From assembly GCA_026710655.1 (NCBI GenBank), contig JAPOQN010000035.1, positions 1 through 64,000 on the forward strand: 64,000 nucleotides of DNA, read 5' to 3'. Every line of letters starts with the position of its first letter. Within the stretch, counting starts at the first letter, position 1. A program made the position numbers and the translations under genes. The notes beneath the pieces are model-generated. The model saw only the letters and a program-made list of their open reading frames with translations. It was not told where the DNA came from and did not search any database. This stretch comes from Chloroflexota bacterium. GTDB taxonomy: Bacteria > Chloroflexota > Dehalococcoidia > Tepidiformales > Tepidiformaceae. Of this stretch, positions 31,863 through 40,105 are shown in pieces.

Positions 31863-33506
31863 ATGACCGAAACCCTGACCGGCACCGACCGCTCCGCGGG
31901 CGTCGCCTACACCCAGCTCCTCGCCGAGGATAGCCACCCTGTACCCGAGTACCTGCTGCGCGACTCCCCGCTGGAGCAGGGCGACCCCACCCTCGTGCCC
32001 GTCGCGCGCTACACCTCGCGCGAGTGGCACGACATCGAGATCGAGAAGCTCTGGAAGCGCGTCTGGCAGATGGCCTGCCACGAAGACGACATTCCCGACG
32101 TGGGCGACTATCTCGTTTACGACCTCGCCGACCTCTCCTACCTGGTTGTGCGCACCGCCGAGGAGGAGTTCAAGGCCTACTACAATGCCTGCCTCCACCG
32201 TGGCCGCCTCCTCCGCCAGGAAGATGGCAAGCGCGCCCGCGACCTGCGCTGCGCCTTCCATGGCTGGACCTGGAACCTCGACGGCACGCTCAAGGAGATC
32301 CCCTGCCAGTGGGACTTCCCCTACGTGAACCCGGACGAGCAGTCGCTGCCCGAGGTCAAGGTCGCCCGCTGGGGCGGCTTCATCTTCATCAACCCCGATC
32401 CCGACGCCGAACCGTTCGAGGACTTCGTCGGTGACCTGGAGAGCCACTTCACCCTCCTGCCCTACGAGAAGCGCTATAAGGAGGCGCACGTCGCCAAGGT
32501 GCTGCGCTGCAACTGGAAGGTGGCGCAGGAGGCCTTCATGGAGGCCTACCACGTCGTCGCCACCCACCCCCAGATCCTGGCGGGTATCTGCGACGCCAAC
32601 TCCAAGTACGACGTGTTCGGCAACTACGCCCGCGCAATCACGCCGAACGGCGTCCCCAGCCCCCACCTCTCCAACGTCCCTGAGGAGGAGCCCCTCCCCG
32701 ATGCGAGTCCCTTCAAGATGCGCCACCCGCTTACGGGCGCCATCTACGACACGCAGGAGGACAGCACCGTACTCGTGACCGCCAGGGATGGGCGCACCGG
32801 GCTCTTCACCGAAGGCGGCACCTGGATCAGCGGCGACCTCGGCGAGGCCGACCCGCACATGTGCCAGTGGCTCGCCGGCAAGCAGCTCGAGGCCGACGAC
32901 GAACTCTGGCGGAAGCGCCGCGGCAACATCCTTCCCGATGGCGACAACGGCGACAGCGAGACGGTCGAGGCAGAGAGCGCTGCGGAAGAGCTGGACAAGC
33001 GCATGGAGCAGATGACGGCCGCGCCCTCCAACGGCGCCTCCGTTCGCGAGATCGGCGCCGCCGCCATCCGCGAGGGCCTGCGCCCCGTGCTCGGGGACGT
33101 GATGGACAACGTCCCCGATGCGGAGTTGAACGACAGCATCTACTTCACGCTGTTCCCCAACTTCCATCCGTGGGGTTCGTTCAACCGCATCGTCTACCGC
33201 TTCCGCCCGAACGGGAACAATCCCGACGAGAGCATCATGGAGTGCATCTACCTGGCGCCCTACCCCCAGGACGGCGAGCGCCCACCCGCCGCTCCCATCC
33301 ACTGGATCGGCGTCGACGACGACTGGACGGAGGCGCCCGAGCTGGGAATGCTCGCCCGCGTCTTCAACCAGGACACCTACAACCTGCCCCGCGTGCAGCT
33401 CGGTCTGCACGCGACGCAGAAGGAGTTCGTGCAGTTCGGGAACTACGGCGAGACGAAGATCCGCCACTTCCACGCGCTGCTCGAGAACTGGGTCGCGACC
33501 GAGTAG
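31863..33506 (+). CDS. Rieske non-haem iron ring-hydroxylating oxygenase, alpha subunit
   Basis: 547 residues. The Rieske [2Fe-2S] ligands are C110-x-H112 and C130-x2-H133 (ACLHRG, CAFHGW). The mononuclear iron site has H230 and H235 in MEAYHVVATHP; its carboxylate ligand lies further on and was not assigned. An acidic inserted segment (about 340-400) with low similarity makes it longer than the usual 430-460 residues. These enzymes hydroxylate aromatic rings or demethylate with electrons from a separate ferredoxin/reductase, which is not in the window. A strong terminator follows. Confidence 0.93.
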   Translation: MTETLTGTDRSAGVAYTQLLAEDSHPVPEYLLRDSPLEQGDPTLVPVARYTSREWHDIEIEKLWKRVWQMACHEDDIPDVGDYLVYDLADLSYLVVRTAEEEFKAYYNACLHRGRLLRQEDGKRARDLRCAFHGWTWNLDGTLKEIPCQWDFPYVNPDEQSLPEVKVARWGGFIFINPDPDAEPFEDFVGDLESHFTLLPYEKRYKEAHVAKVLRCNWKVAQEAFMEAYHVVATHPQILAGICDANSKYDVFGNYARAITPNGVPSPHLSNVPEEEPLPDASPFKMRHPLTGAIYDTQEDSTVLVTARDGRTGLFTEGGTWISGDLGEADPHMCQWLAGKQLEADDELWRKRRGNILPDGDNGDSETVEAESAAEELDKRMEQMTAAPSNGASVREIGAAAIREGLRPVLGDVMDNVPDAELNDSIYFTLFPNFHPWGSFNRIVYRFRPNGNNPDESIMECIYLAPYPQDGERPPAAPIHWIGVDDDWTEAPELGMLARVFNQDTYNLPRVQLGLHATQKEFVQFGNYGETKIRHFHALLENWVATE

Positions 33507-33531
33507 CGCCCGGCCCGTAGCGATTCCGACC

Positions 33532-33556
33532 GGAGGGGCGGCCTGGCCGCCCCTCC
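33532..33556 (+). terminator. Intrinsic terminator after the Rieske gene
   Basis: GGAGGGGCGGC (33532-33542) pairs perfectly with GCCGCCCCTCC (33546-33556) around a 3-nt loop, followed by a T-rich TCTGTGT. It is the strongest hairpin in the window apart from the T-box terminator. Confidence 0.7.
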
Positions 33557-33606
33557 TCTGTGTCCGCTGGCTAGAAAGTTCCTTGGCGAAGCGGCATCAT
33601 GGAACC

Positions 33607-33756
33607 ATGAGCAGGAATGATGGGCGGAACAGCGAGCCAAAGGGCACGGCCGACCGCGAGCCGACGCGAGTGCCAAGGCCCGCCAACATTCCGCCCCCGT
33701 CGGATCGGCCACCGCACATTTTGACTAAGGGCTACCCGCCGCCTCGTCGCGACTAG
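33607..33756 (+). CDS. Small proline-rich protein of 49 residues
   Basis: Short frame MSRNDGRNSEPKGTADREP, with a C-terminal half rich in proline and arginine (RPANIPPPSDRPPHILTKGY, then PPPRRD). It is hydrophilic, with no membrane segment and no cysteine. It lies between the terminator and the convergent membrane-protein gene, overlapping that gene's stop by 4 nt. No family recognised. It could be a real small protein or a chance frame; the compact convergent fit gives modest support. Confidence 0.4.
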   Translation: MSRNDGRNSEPKGTADREPTRVPRPANIPPPSDRPPHILTKGYPPPRRD

Positions 33757-34289
33757 GCCAACAGCGCAGCAATGAGCGTTCCCCCAAGAACGCCTATTTC
33801 CACCAGGAAGAGCACAAGCTGCCGGTCGACGAGTCGAGCGATCTTGTCAACGGTCTCTTCTGCGGCGGGGGTGACGGCGTCAATGAACTCCAGAGCCGTC
33901 CAGAGTGCCAACTGGTCATTGCTCCACTGATGCTCCTCGTCACCCACGAGCGCAGCCAGAGATGCGGCACTTGGCGCATCTGGAAGGCGCGTCGCCCGTT
34001 CCGCCCGCACCGCGTAGACAGCCGACAGGCCGAAGAGCAGCAGTGCCAACGATGCCCCAGCGATGACGCCGTTGCGGAACGCTGGCTCAGCCTCAGCGAC
34101 CGTGGCCGGAACGGTAAGGAAAGCGACCCCTGCAGCAACTGCCAGCGCGCCGACGCTCAGGTAGGCTCGCGACTTCTGCTGCAAATGGTCGACCGAGACC
34201 AATACGTTGTCGTTGAGCCGCACCATCTGCTCCAGGAGCAGATGTGCGCCCGGAATCGAGTTGGCTTCGCTCGTCTGTGCCGTTGTCAC
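33753..34289 (-). CDS. Uncharacterised membrane protein, TM-TM-cytosolic-TM layout
   Basis: 178 residues. A hydrophilic N-terminus with a helix (about 15-40) leads into two adjacent hydrophobic helices (about 43-66 and 72-95). A charged middle region follows (about 96-150), then a final helix (about 157-177). The layout is reminiscent of SLATT-like or other effector membrane proteins, but no motif supports a firm assignment. The GTG start lies 7 nt after TATTGT. Its base composition is less GC-rich than the hopanoid operon that follows. It sits beside other accessory genes. Confidence 0.55.
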   Translation of the reverse strand: MTTAQTSEANSIPGAHLLLEQMVRLNDNVLVSVDHLQQKSRAYLSVGALAVAAGVAFLTVPATVAEAEPAFRNGVIAGASLALLLFGLSAVYAVRAERATRLPDAPSAASLAALVGDEEHQWSNDQLALWTALEFIDAVTPAAEETVDKIARLVDRQLVLFLVEIGVLGGTLIAALLA

Positions 34290-34296
34290 CGGAGTA

Positions 34297-34302
34297 ACAA
34301 TA
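34297..34302 (-). promoter_or_regulatory. Putative -10 element of the membrane-protein gene
   Basis: TATTGT on the minus strand lies 7 nt before the GTG at 34289. Confidence 0.4.
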
Positions 34303-34361
34303 CAAACTTTGCGGACCCCTATCAGGAGGAGCGAAGAGAGGTCGCGTGGTCGCCGGGCCGG

Positions 34362-35156
34362 TTATCGCTGGAGCCAGCGGTAGTGGAGCTCGCTCGCCCA
34401 GGCCGTCAGCCCCGGGAACACGTCCCCGAGGACGTGGGCGATCCGCATCAACGGCTGCATGTGGACCTCGGGCGAGGGGCGCTGCACGGATCGCACGATC
34501 GCGCGCGCCACCTGCCCAGGCGTCTGCACCGGCCCCAGGGGGGCGGGGACGTACTCGGGCGAGTAGGTGGGCGCGTTTGCGAAGAACTCCGTGTCTGTGC
34601 TTGCCGGCAGCACCAGCGATACCGTTACTCCCGACCCCGCCAGCTCTCCCCGCAGCGCCTGCGTCAGGCCCGTCAGCGCGAACTTGCTGGCCGCGTAGGC
34701 CCCGTGATACGGCCAGCTCCGTTTCCCCACGACCGAGCCCACGTTCACGATGTGCCCCGAGCCCTGCCGTCGCATGTGCGGGAGCACTGCGCGGATGGCC
34801 TGGTGCGTGCCCAGCACGTTCGTCTCCAGCAGGTCGCGGAACGCCCCCTCGGGCGTGTCCTCGACGCGGCCGTAGAGCCCGAACCCGGCGTTGTTCACCA
34901 GCACGTCGATGCGACCGAACCTCGCGATCGCCGTCTCGACGAGCGCGTCGAGGTCCTCGTGCTCGCGCACGTCGCACTGTGCGACCAGCGTCTCCACGCT
35001 GAAGCGTTCCTCGAGGCGCTCGGCGAGCCGTTCGAGCCGTTCCTGCGAGCGCGCCGCCAGCACGACGTTGGCGCCCTCGCGTGCGAACCGCACCGCTGTC
35101 GCCCGCCCGATACCGGCGCTCGCGCCGGTGATGACCACGACGGGCCGGTCGCTCAT
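34362..35156 (-). CDS. SDR oxidoreductase at the end of the hopanoid operon
   Basis: 264-residue classical SDR with the cofactor motif TGASAGIG, VLVNNAGFGLYG, the NVGSVVG serine and the YAASK catalytic pair near 155. An arginine in AARSQERL after the second strand favours NADP(H). The C-terminus is a hydrophobic, aromatic-rich helix that may touch the membrane. The ATG overlaps the hpnG stop (TAATG), so it belongs to the hopanoid operon. The step after HpnG is a reduction of the open-chain sugar aldehyde to bacteriohopanetetrol. This protein is a candidate for that step by position only. Confidence 0.88.
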   Translation of the reverse strand: MSDRPVVVITGASAGIGRATAVRFAREGANVVLAARSQERLERLAERLEERFSVETLVAQCDVREHEDLDALVETAIARFGRIDVLVNNAGFGLYGRVEDTPEGAFRDLLETNVLGTHQAIRAVLPHMRRQGSGHIVNVGSVVGKRSWPYHGAYAASKFALTGLTQALRGELAGSGVTVSLVLPASTDTEFFANAPTYSPEYVPAPLGPVQTPGQVARAIVRSVQRPSPEVHMQPLMRIAHVLGDVFPGLTAWASELHYRWLQR

Positions 35157-35839
35157 TACGCCAGAAGGTCGTCGCCCAGGGGGACGGTGTCGCGGGTCAC
35201 GCGCGCGACGATCGGCGTGCCCGCCCGCAGGGCGCGCGAGGCCGCTCGCAGCGCCACCGCCAGCCGTCCGCCCGCGAGCCAGTCGGTCGGCCGCAGGGCC
35301 ATGCGCAGCCCGATCGCGAGCTCGCTGGCCTGGCCGTTCCAGCCGTGGAGCGAGCCCGGCAGCGCCATCGCCGCCGGGTCGATCACCGCGCGCAGGGCCA
35401 TCCAGTCGGCGCCGTGCTCCGTTGCGATGCGGGCGAAGGCGGCCGTTTCCATGTCGACGCCCGCGGCGCCGTGCTCGTTCCACAGGTCACGCTTGGCGTC
35501 GGGGGTCGCCACCGGCTTGCCCACGGTCACGAGCCTCGAGCAGACGAATCTCGGTCCCTCGTTCCGCAGCGCGCGCCGGGCGTTCGTGACCGTCATCGCG
35601 GGAGGCTGCAGGCCCTCCCCTTTCTCGTCCATGACCTCGCGCGCGAGGATCAGGTGGCCGGGGCCGAGGGACGGGTCGAGTCCACCGCAAAGCCCGGCAA
35701 TGAGCACGCTGTCGGGCTTCTGCTCGCGCAGCAGGGCCGCCAGGGCCTGCTCGCCCGCCTCACCCGTGCCCGTGACCTGGCACCCGGAGCCGATCGCGCG
35801 CGCTTCGCGCGTCGTGGGCGCCACGATGAGCAGACTCAC
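35156..35839 (-). CDS. hpnG: HpnG, adenosylhopane nucleosidase/phosphorylase
   Basis: 227-residue PNP/UDP-phosphorylase-fold protein. HpnG removes adenine from adenosylhopane to give ribosyl- or phosphoribosylhopane. Family features: MSLLIVAPTTREARAI, the LIAGLCGGLDPSLGPGHLIL strand, VTVGKPVATPDAKRDLW and the GAAGVDMETAAFARIA segment (VDMET is the nucleoside-binding motif). It overlaps hpnH upstream (4 nt) and the SDR downstream (1 nt). The role follows from the family and its neighbours. Confidence 0.9.
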   Translation of the reverse strand: MSLLIVAPTTREARAIGSGCQVTGTGEAGEQALAALLREQKPDSVLIAGLCGGLDPSLGPGHLILAREVMDEKGEGLQPPAMTVTNARRALRNEGPRFVCSRLVTVGKPVATPDAKRDLWNEHGAAGVDMETAAFARIATEHGADWMALRAVIDPAAMALPGSLHGWNGQASELAIGLRMALRPTDWLAGGRLAVALRAASRALRAGTPIVARVTRDTVPLGDDLLA

Positions 35840-36861
35840 GAACTACCGCGGCCGCCTAGCGTGCCGAGCGCCGCGCGGACGCCTTCCAGCGGGCTCGCCA
35901 TGGTCGCGCCCACGGCCGTTGCCTCGTAGCCGCAGTGGGCCATGCAGTTCGTGCAGCGCGCATCCCGGCCGTAGCCGTAGCGCTCCCACTCCGTCTCCTC
36001 GATCAGCTCGACGAAGTTGCTCGCGTAGCTCTCGTTCATCAGGTAGCAGGGACGCTGCCAGCCGAGCACGCTGCGCGTGGGGTTGCCCCAGGCCGTGCAC
36101 TGCATCGCCCGCTTCCCCTGGAGGAAGTCCAGGAACACCGGGGTGTGGAAGAAGCGCCAGCGCCGCCGGTCGGGCGAGTCGAGGATCGACTTGAACGTCG
36201 AGATCATCTCCGGCCGCTTCAGGAAGACGCTCTGGTTGGGGGCCTTCGGGTAGTCGTACCCCGGTGAGACCATCATCCCGTCTACGTCGAGGTCGTCTAT
36301 CAGGAAGTTGAACAGGTCGGCCATCTCCTTGGGCGAGCTGTCGTTGAAGACCGTCGTATTCGTGCTGACGCGGTAACCCAGTTCCTTGGCCTTGCGGATG
36401 TTGGCCACTGCCTTGTCGAACACGCCCTCACGATCCACGGACTTGTCGTGCTGCTCACGCAGGCCGTCCATGTGCACGCTGATCGTGAGGTAGGGGGAGG
36501 GCGCGATCTTTGGCAGCCAGCGCTCGAGCAGGATGGCGTTCGTGCAGAGGTAGACAAACTTCTTGCGCTCGATCAGCCCCTCCACGATCTCGTCGATCTG
36601 CGGGTGAATCAGCGGTTCTCCGCCGGCGATGGAGACGACGGGGGCCCCGCACTCGTCGGCGGCTTCCCAGCAATCCTCCGGGGAGAGGTAGGTGTTCAGG
36701 ATCTCCTCCGGGTGCTGGATCTTGCCGCAGCCCTCGCATTCGAGGTTGCAGCGGTAGAGCGGCTCCAGCATGAGCACCAGCGGATAACGCTCCTTGCGAA
36801 GCAGCTTCTGTTTCAGCAGGTAGCGGCTGACGGCGAACGCCTGCCGAAGGGGAATGCCCAT
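35836..36861 (-). CDS. hpnH: HpnH, radical SAM adenosylhopane synthase
   Basis: 341 residues. HpnH adds a 5'-deoxyadenosyl group to diploptene, giving adenosylhopane. The radical-SAM cluster motif C38-x3-C42-x2-C45 (YRCNLECEGCGK) and the GGEPLIHPQI loop are intact. A C-terminal auxiliary cysteine set is seen in DARCTNCMAHCGYEA. The N-terminus MGIPLRQAFAVSRYLLKQKL is typical. A GGAGGAAG ribosome site and a possible internal -10 (TATGCT at 36888-36893) lie in the 52-nt gap after hpnE. Confidence 0.95.
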   Translation of the reverse strand: MGIPLRQAFAVSRYLLKQKLLRKERYPLVLMLEPLYRCNLECEGCGKIQHPEEILNTYLSPEDCWEAADECGAPVVSIAGGEPLIHPQIDEIVEGLIERKKFVYLCTNAILLERWLPKIAPSPYLTISVHMDGLREQHDKSVDREGVFDKAVANIRKAKELGYRVSTNTTVFNDSSPKEMADLFNFLIDDLDVDGMMVSPGYDYPKAPNQSVFLKRPEMISTFKSILDSPDRRRWRFFHTPVFLDFLQGKRAMQCTAWGNPTRSVLGWQRPCYLMNESYASNFVELIEETEWERYGYGRDARCTNCMAHCGYEATAVGATMASPLEGVRAALGTLGGRGSS

Positions 36862-36913
36862 CGTTCTTCCTCCGGGGGTGGCGGCACAGCATACGGAGCC
36901 ATTGCCCCGCAGG

Positions 36914-38251
36914 CTACGTGCCTCGGTCGTTGACGACTCTCGCGGCGGTGAGGCCGCTGCGGACGGCGGATTCCATGGTCGCGGGCCACCCCGTGTTCGT
37001 GTACGAGCCCGCCAGGAAAAGGTTCGGGAGCGGGGTCCGCGGCCCCGGCCGTTCCAGCCCCGGCGCGGGCACGAACGTCGCCTCCGGCTCCTTCAGTACG
37101 CGGTACTGCACAAGCTGTGCCTCGCGGGCGGCGGGGAGCGCCTCCCGCAGCTGCGGCAGGATGCGCGCGCACACCTCCTCCCGCGGGATCGGGAAGAGGT
37201 CGTCGGCGGGCGCGCTGATGGAGATCACGAGGTGCTGGCGCCCCTCTCGGTCCTCCCCGCCCACGTGGCTGCGGTTGAACGCCCACTGCACCTCCGAGCG
37301 GATGAAGGCTGCGAAGGCGAAGTCGGCTACCGGCCGGTCGAACCAGAGGTGGAGGTTGAGGATGGGAGCGGGCTGGAACCGGGCGAGTCCAGCGAAGGGC
37401 TCCACCGCGCGCACTTCTTTGGGCAGGAGGGGCAGGAGCCGCCACGGGGGCAGCGCGCTCACGCAGGCGTCGAAGCAGCGCTGTTCGCCACCACGCACGG
37501 TCAGACCCGCCACCCGCCCGTCCTCGACCTCGATGCCCTCGATCTTCGTGCGCAGGGACACCGTGCCGCCTCGTTTCTCGATGGCCCGGATGGCGGGCTC
37601 GACGTGGAGCGTCGAGAGTCCGACGGCGGGCACGGCGAGCGCTGCCGCCCGGGCGTCCTTCTGGAAGCCTTCCTCCAGCACGAAGATCGCCTGGCTGGCG
37701 CTCGTCTCGCCGGCGCGGCAGTTCAGCGTCGGGATCACGAGGAAGTCCCAGAACTCGCGGATCGTGTCGGTCGATTGTTTCCGCTCGCGAAGCCACTCCT
37801 CGAACGTGATGTCCTCCAGGCGGCCCCGCTGGTGGACCTGGAGGAAGCGCAGCGCCAGGAACGCGCGCACGATCTGCGCCTTCTGCCGCCACGAGAGGTG
37901 CCGGTAGCGAAGGATTGCGGGCGCGAGGTGCAGGCCCAGGGGCAGATTCGAGGACCACAGGTCGGAACGCCGCCCGTCCCGGTCGAAAACCGGAACGTGC
38001 AGTCGCTCCTGGCGGTAGGTCAGGTGCAGCGTGCCCAGCCGTTCGAGGAAGGCCCGGTAAGCCGTGGTGCACTCCATGAAGAGATGCTGGCCGTTGTCGA
38101 CCTCGTCGTCCGTCTCGTCGTCCCGGAAGGAGTAGGTGGCGCCCCCCGCACGGGGGCGGCGTTCGAGCACTTCCACCTCATGGCCGTTCTCGGCGAGCTC
38201 CAGCCCCGCGGCCAAGCCGGCGAGCCCCGCGCCGATAATCCCGACCTTCAC
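36914..38251 (-). CDS. hpnE: HpnE, FAD-dependent hydroxysqualene dehydroxylase
   Basis: 445-residue amine-oxidase-fold flavoprotein. HpnE reduces hydroxysqualene to squalene. The FAD motif VGIIGAGLAGLAAGLELAE (residues 3-21), the RRPRAGGATYSF loop and the C-terminal FLAGSYTNTGWPATMESAV are family signatures. The GTG start was chosen because it begins 2 residues before the Rossmann motif; it lies 13 nt after the hpnD stop. It acts after HpnD and HpnC encoded just upstream. Confidence 0.93.
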   Translation of the reverse strand: MKVGIIGAGLAGLAAGLELAENGHEVEVLERRPRAGGATYSFRDDETDDEVDNGQHLFMECTTAYRAFLERLGTLHLTYRQERLHVPVFDRDGRRSDLWSSNLPLGLHLAPAILRYRHLSWRQKAQIVRAFLALRFLQVHQRGRLEDITFEEWLRERKQSTDTIREFWDFLVIPTLNCRAGETSASQAIFVLEEGFQKDARAAALAVPAVGLSTLHVEPAIRAIEKRGGTVSLRTKIEGIEVEDGRVAGLTVRGGEQRCFDACVSALPPWRLLPLLPKEVRAVEPFAGLARFQPAPILNLHLWFDRPVADFAFAAFIRSEVQWAFNRSHVGGEDREGRQHLVISISAPADDLFPIPREEVCARILPQLREALPAAREAQLVQYRVLKEPEATFVPAPGLERPGPRTPLPNLFLAGSYTNTGWPATMESAVRSGLTAARVVNDRGT

Positions 38252-38264
38252 GGGCGCGCTCTCG

Positions 38265-39185
38265 TCAGCCTGATCGCGCCGGCCCCAGCAGGGCGGCGGA
38301 GCCCCAGAGGCGCGCAATCGCCGAGGCCTTCTCGCGACCGTTCAGCCGCACGCGCTCGGACAGCACGTCGTAGTCGCGCGCTTCGATTCGCTGAAGCAGC
38401 TCGAAGTAGACGCCCTGGAGCACGTTCACGCACATGCGCGAACGCACATCGAGCAGCGGCAGCAGGTGGCGTCCGCGACGGAAATAGCGGTGAGCACGTT
38501 CGCCCTGCGCCTCCATCATGGCGATGAAGCGCTCGTCGTAGGTGCAGGCCAGGATGTCGTCCGGAGTCAGGTTGTGCGCGCTCAGCTCCTCCGTGGGGAA
38601 GTAGACGCGCCCGCGCTCGGCGTCCTCTTTCACGTCCCGCATGATGTTCACGATCTGCAGGCCGATGCCCATGCTCGTGGCGAACTCCTCCGATCGCGGG
38701 TGGGGCTTTGCCCCGAAGATCGAGACGCAGATGTGCCCCACCATCGAGGCCACCCGGTAGCAGTACTGCCGCAGGTCGGGCCAGGTCTCGTAGCGGTTGA
38801 TGGTGAAGTCCATCTCCACCCCGTTCACCAGCTCCTCGAAGTGCGTCTGGGGCATGGCGAATTGGTCCACCGCGTCGCCGAGGGCGACGAACAGCGGTCC
38901 CTGGCGCGAGCCCGAGTAGCACCCTTCCAGCCGCTCGCGGGCGAGCGCGATCTCCTCCTCCTGCCGCGACCGATCCGTCAACTCGTCGGCGATGTCGTCC
39001 ACGTAGCCGCTGAAGGCGTAGGCCGCGTAGATGGCGTTCCGCTTCTCCGCCGGGAGGATGGTGAAGGCGTAGTAGAAGTTGGACGCGCGGTCCTTCGTGT
39101 AGGCCTTGCACCAGGCGTAGGCCTCCTCCGGTGTAAAGCGCTCATCGGCGTGAGCGTCCAGCTCCGCCAGCACATCGAACGCCAT
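38265..39185 (-). CDS. hpnD: HpnD, presqualene diphosphate synthase
   Basis: 306-residue squalene/phytoene-synthase family protein. HpnD joins two farnesyl diphosphates into presqualene diphosphate. The first aspartate-rich motif DDIAD (63-67) and the second region IVNIMRDVKEDAERGRVYFP are intact, with QYCYRVASMVG between them. It is distinguished from HpnC by the N-terminal FTPEEAYAWCKAYTKDRASN and its place in the operon. The ATG lies 20 nt after the hpnC stop. Confidence 0.92.
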   Translation of the reverse strand: MAFDVLAELDAHADERFTPEEAYAWCKAYTKDRASNFYYAFTILPAEKRNAIYAAYAFSGYVDDIADELTDRSRQEEEIALARERLEGCYSGSRQGPLFVALGDAVDQFAMPQTHFEELVNGVEMDFTINRYETWPDLRQYCYRVASMVGHICVSIFGAKPHPRSEEFATSMGIGLQIVNIMRDVKEDAERGRVYFPTEELSAHNLTPDDILACTYDERFIAMMEAQGERAHRYFRRGRHLLPLLDVRSRMCVNVLQGVYFELLQRIEARDYDVLSERVRLNGREKASAIARLWGSAALLGPARSG

Positions 39186-39205
39186 GTCGTCCCCCTTCCC
39201 CTCTA

Positions 39206-40105
39206 TCAGAGTCCCAGCGCAACGCGGGCGCCGTTTGTAAGCGCAAGCCGCGCTTTCACCGCCTTGGTGACGCGCGGACGGGCGCTGAGCGTGTCGTAGC
39301 CGGCCCCCTCGATGGCGTCGAGGATGGCCTCGCCCCCGAGCCTGAAGAGCCGTATATCGGTGCGTACCGATCGCGAGACGCGCCTCTCCAGCTTCTTGCC
39401 CTCGGCGAAGCAGGCGCGCGCCCGCTCCACCTCGAACTGCAGCAGCGCCCGGTAGCGCTCGTCGAAGCGCCGCTCGATGATCTGCTCCTCGCTGACGCCG
39501 AAGCGCTTCAGGTCTTCCTGCGGCAGGTAGATGCGCCCCTTCTTGATGTCCACGGAGACGTCCTGCCAGAAGTTCGCGAGCTGCAGCCCGATGCAGGTCT
39601 GGTCCGAGAGCGCGACCCGCTCCTCGTCCCGGTAGCCCAGCACCGCCAGCACCATCTGGCCCACGGGGGTGGCCGAGTAGCTGCAGTAGGTGAGCACGTC
39701 CTCGTAGGTGGCGAAGCGCGAGACGCGCTGGTCCATGCGGTTCGCCTCGATCAGTCGCAGGAACGGGTCGAGCGGGATCTCGCAGCGCTCGATCGTGCGT
39801 GCGAGCGCGATCAGCAGCGGCCGCCGCGGATTCCCCGCGACCGCGTCGAGCAGGTCCCGCTCCCACGCGTCGAGCAGCGCCAGCCGGTCCCCCTCCGCCT
39901 CGTCCCCGAGGTCGTCGGTGTAGCGGCAGAAGGAGTAGACCGCGAAAAAGTGCCGGCGCAGCTTCTTCGGCAGCAGGAACGAGACGACGGTGAAGTTCTC
40001 GTCGTGGCGGCGGGCGTAGCGCTCACACCAGCGATAGGCCTCGCGGGGGGTTGTGGGTCGCTCGATCGGCCATCGCCGAAGGCTGTCGCCGGTTTCGGCG
40101 GTCAT
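39206..40105 (-). CDS. hpnC: HpnC, hydroxysqualene synthase
   Basis: 299-residue squalene/phytoene-synthase family protein. HpnC converts presqualene diphosphate to hydroxysqualene. The first motif DDLGDE (64-69) and the second region LQLANFWQDVSVDIKKGRIY are visible, along with the N-terminal ENFTVVSFLLPKKLRRHFFA typical of HpnC. The ATG overlaps the shc stop by 4 nt (ATGA). Confidence 0.92.
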   Translation of the reverse strand: MTAETGDSLRRWPIERPTTPREAYRWCERYARRHDENFTVVSFLLPKKLRRHFFAVYSFCRYTDDLGDEAEGDRLALLDAWERDLLDAVAGNPRRPLLIALARTIERCEIPLDPFLRLIEANRMDQRVSRFATYEDVLTYCSYSATPVGQMVLAVLGYRDEERVALSDQTCIGLQLANFWQDVSVDIKKGRIYLPQEDLKRFGVSEEQIIERRFDERYRALLQFEVERARACFAEGKKLERRVSRSVRTDIRLFRLGGEAILDAIEGAGYDTLSARPRVTKAVKARLALTNGARVALGL

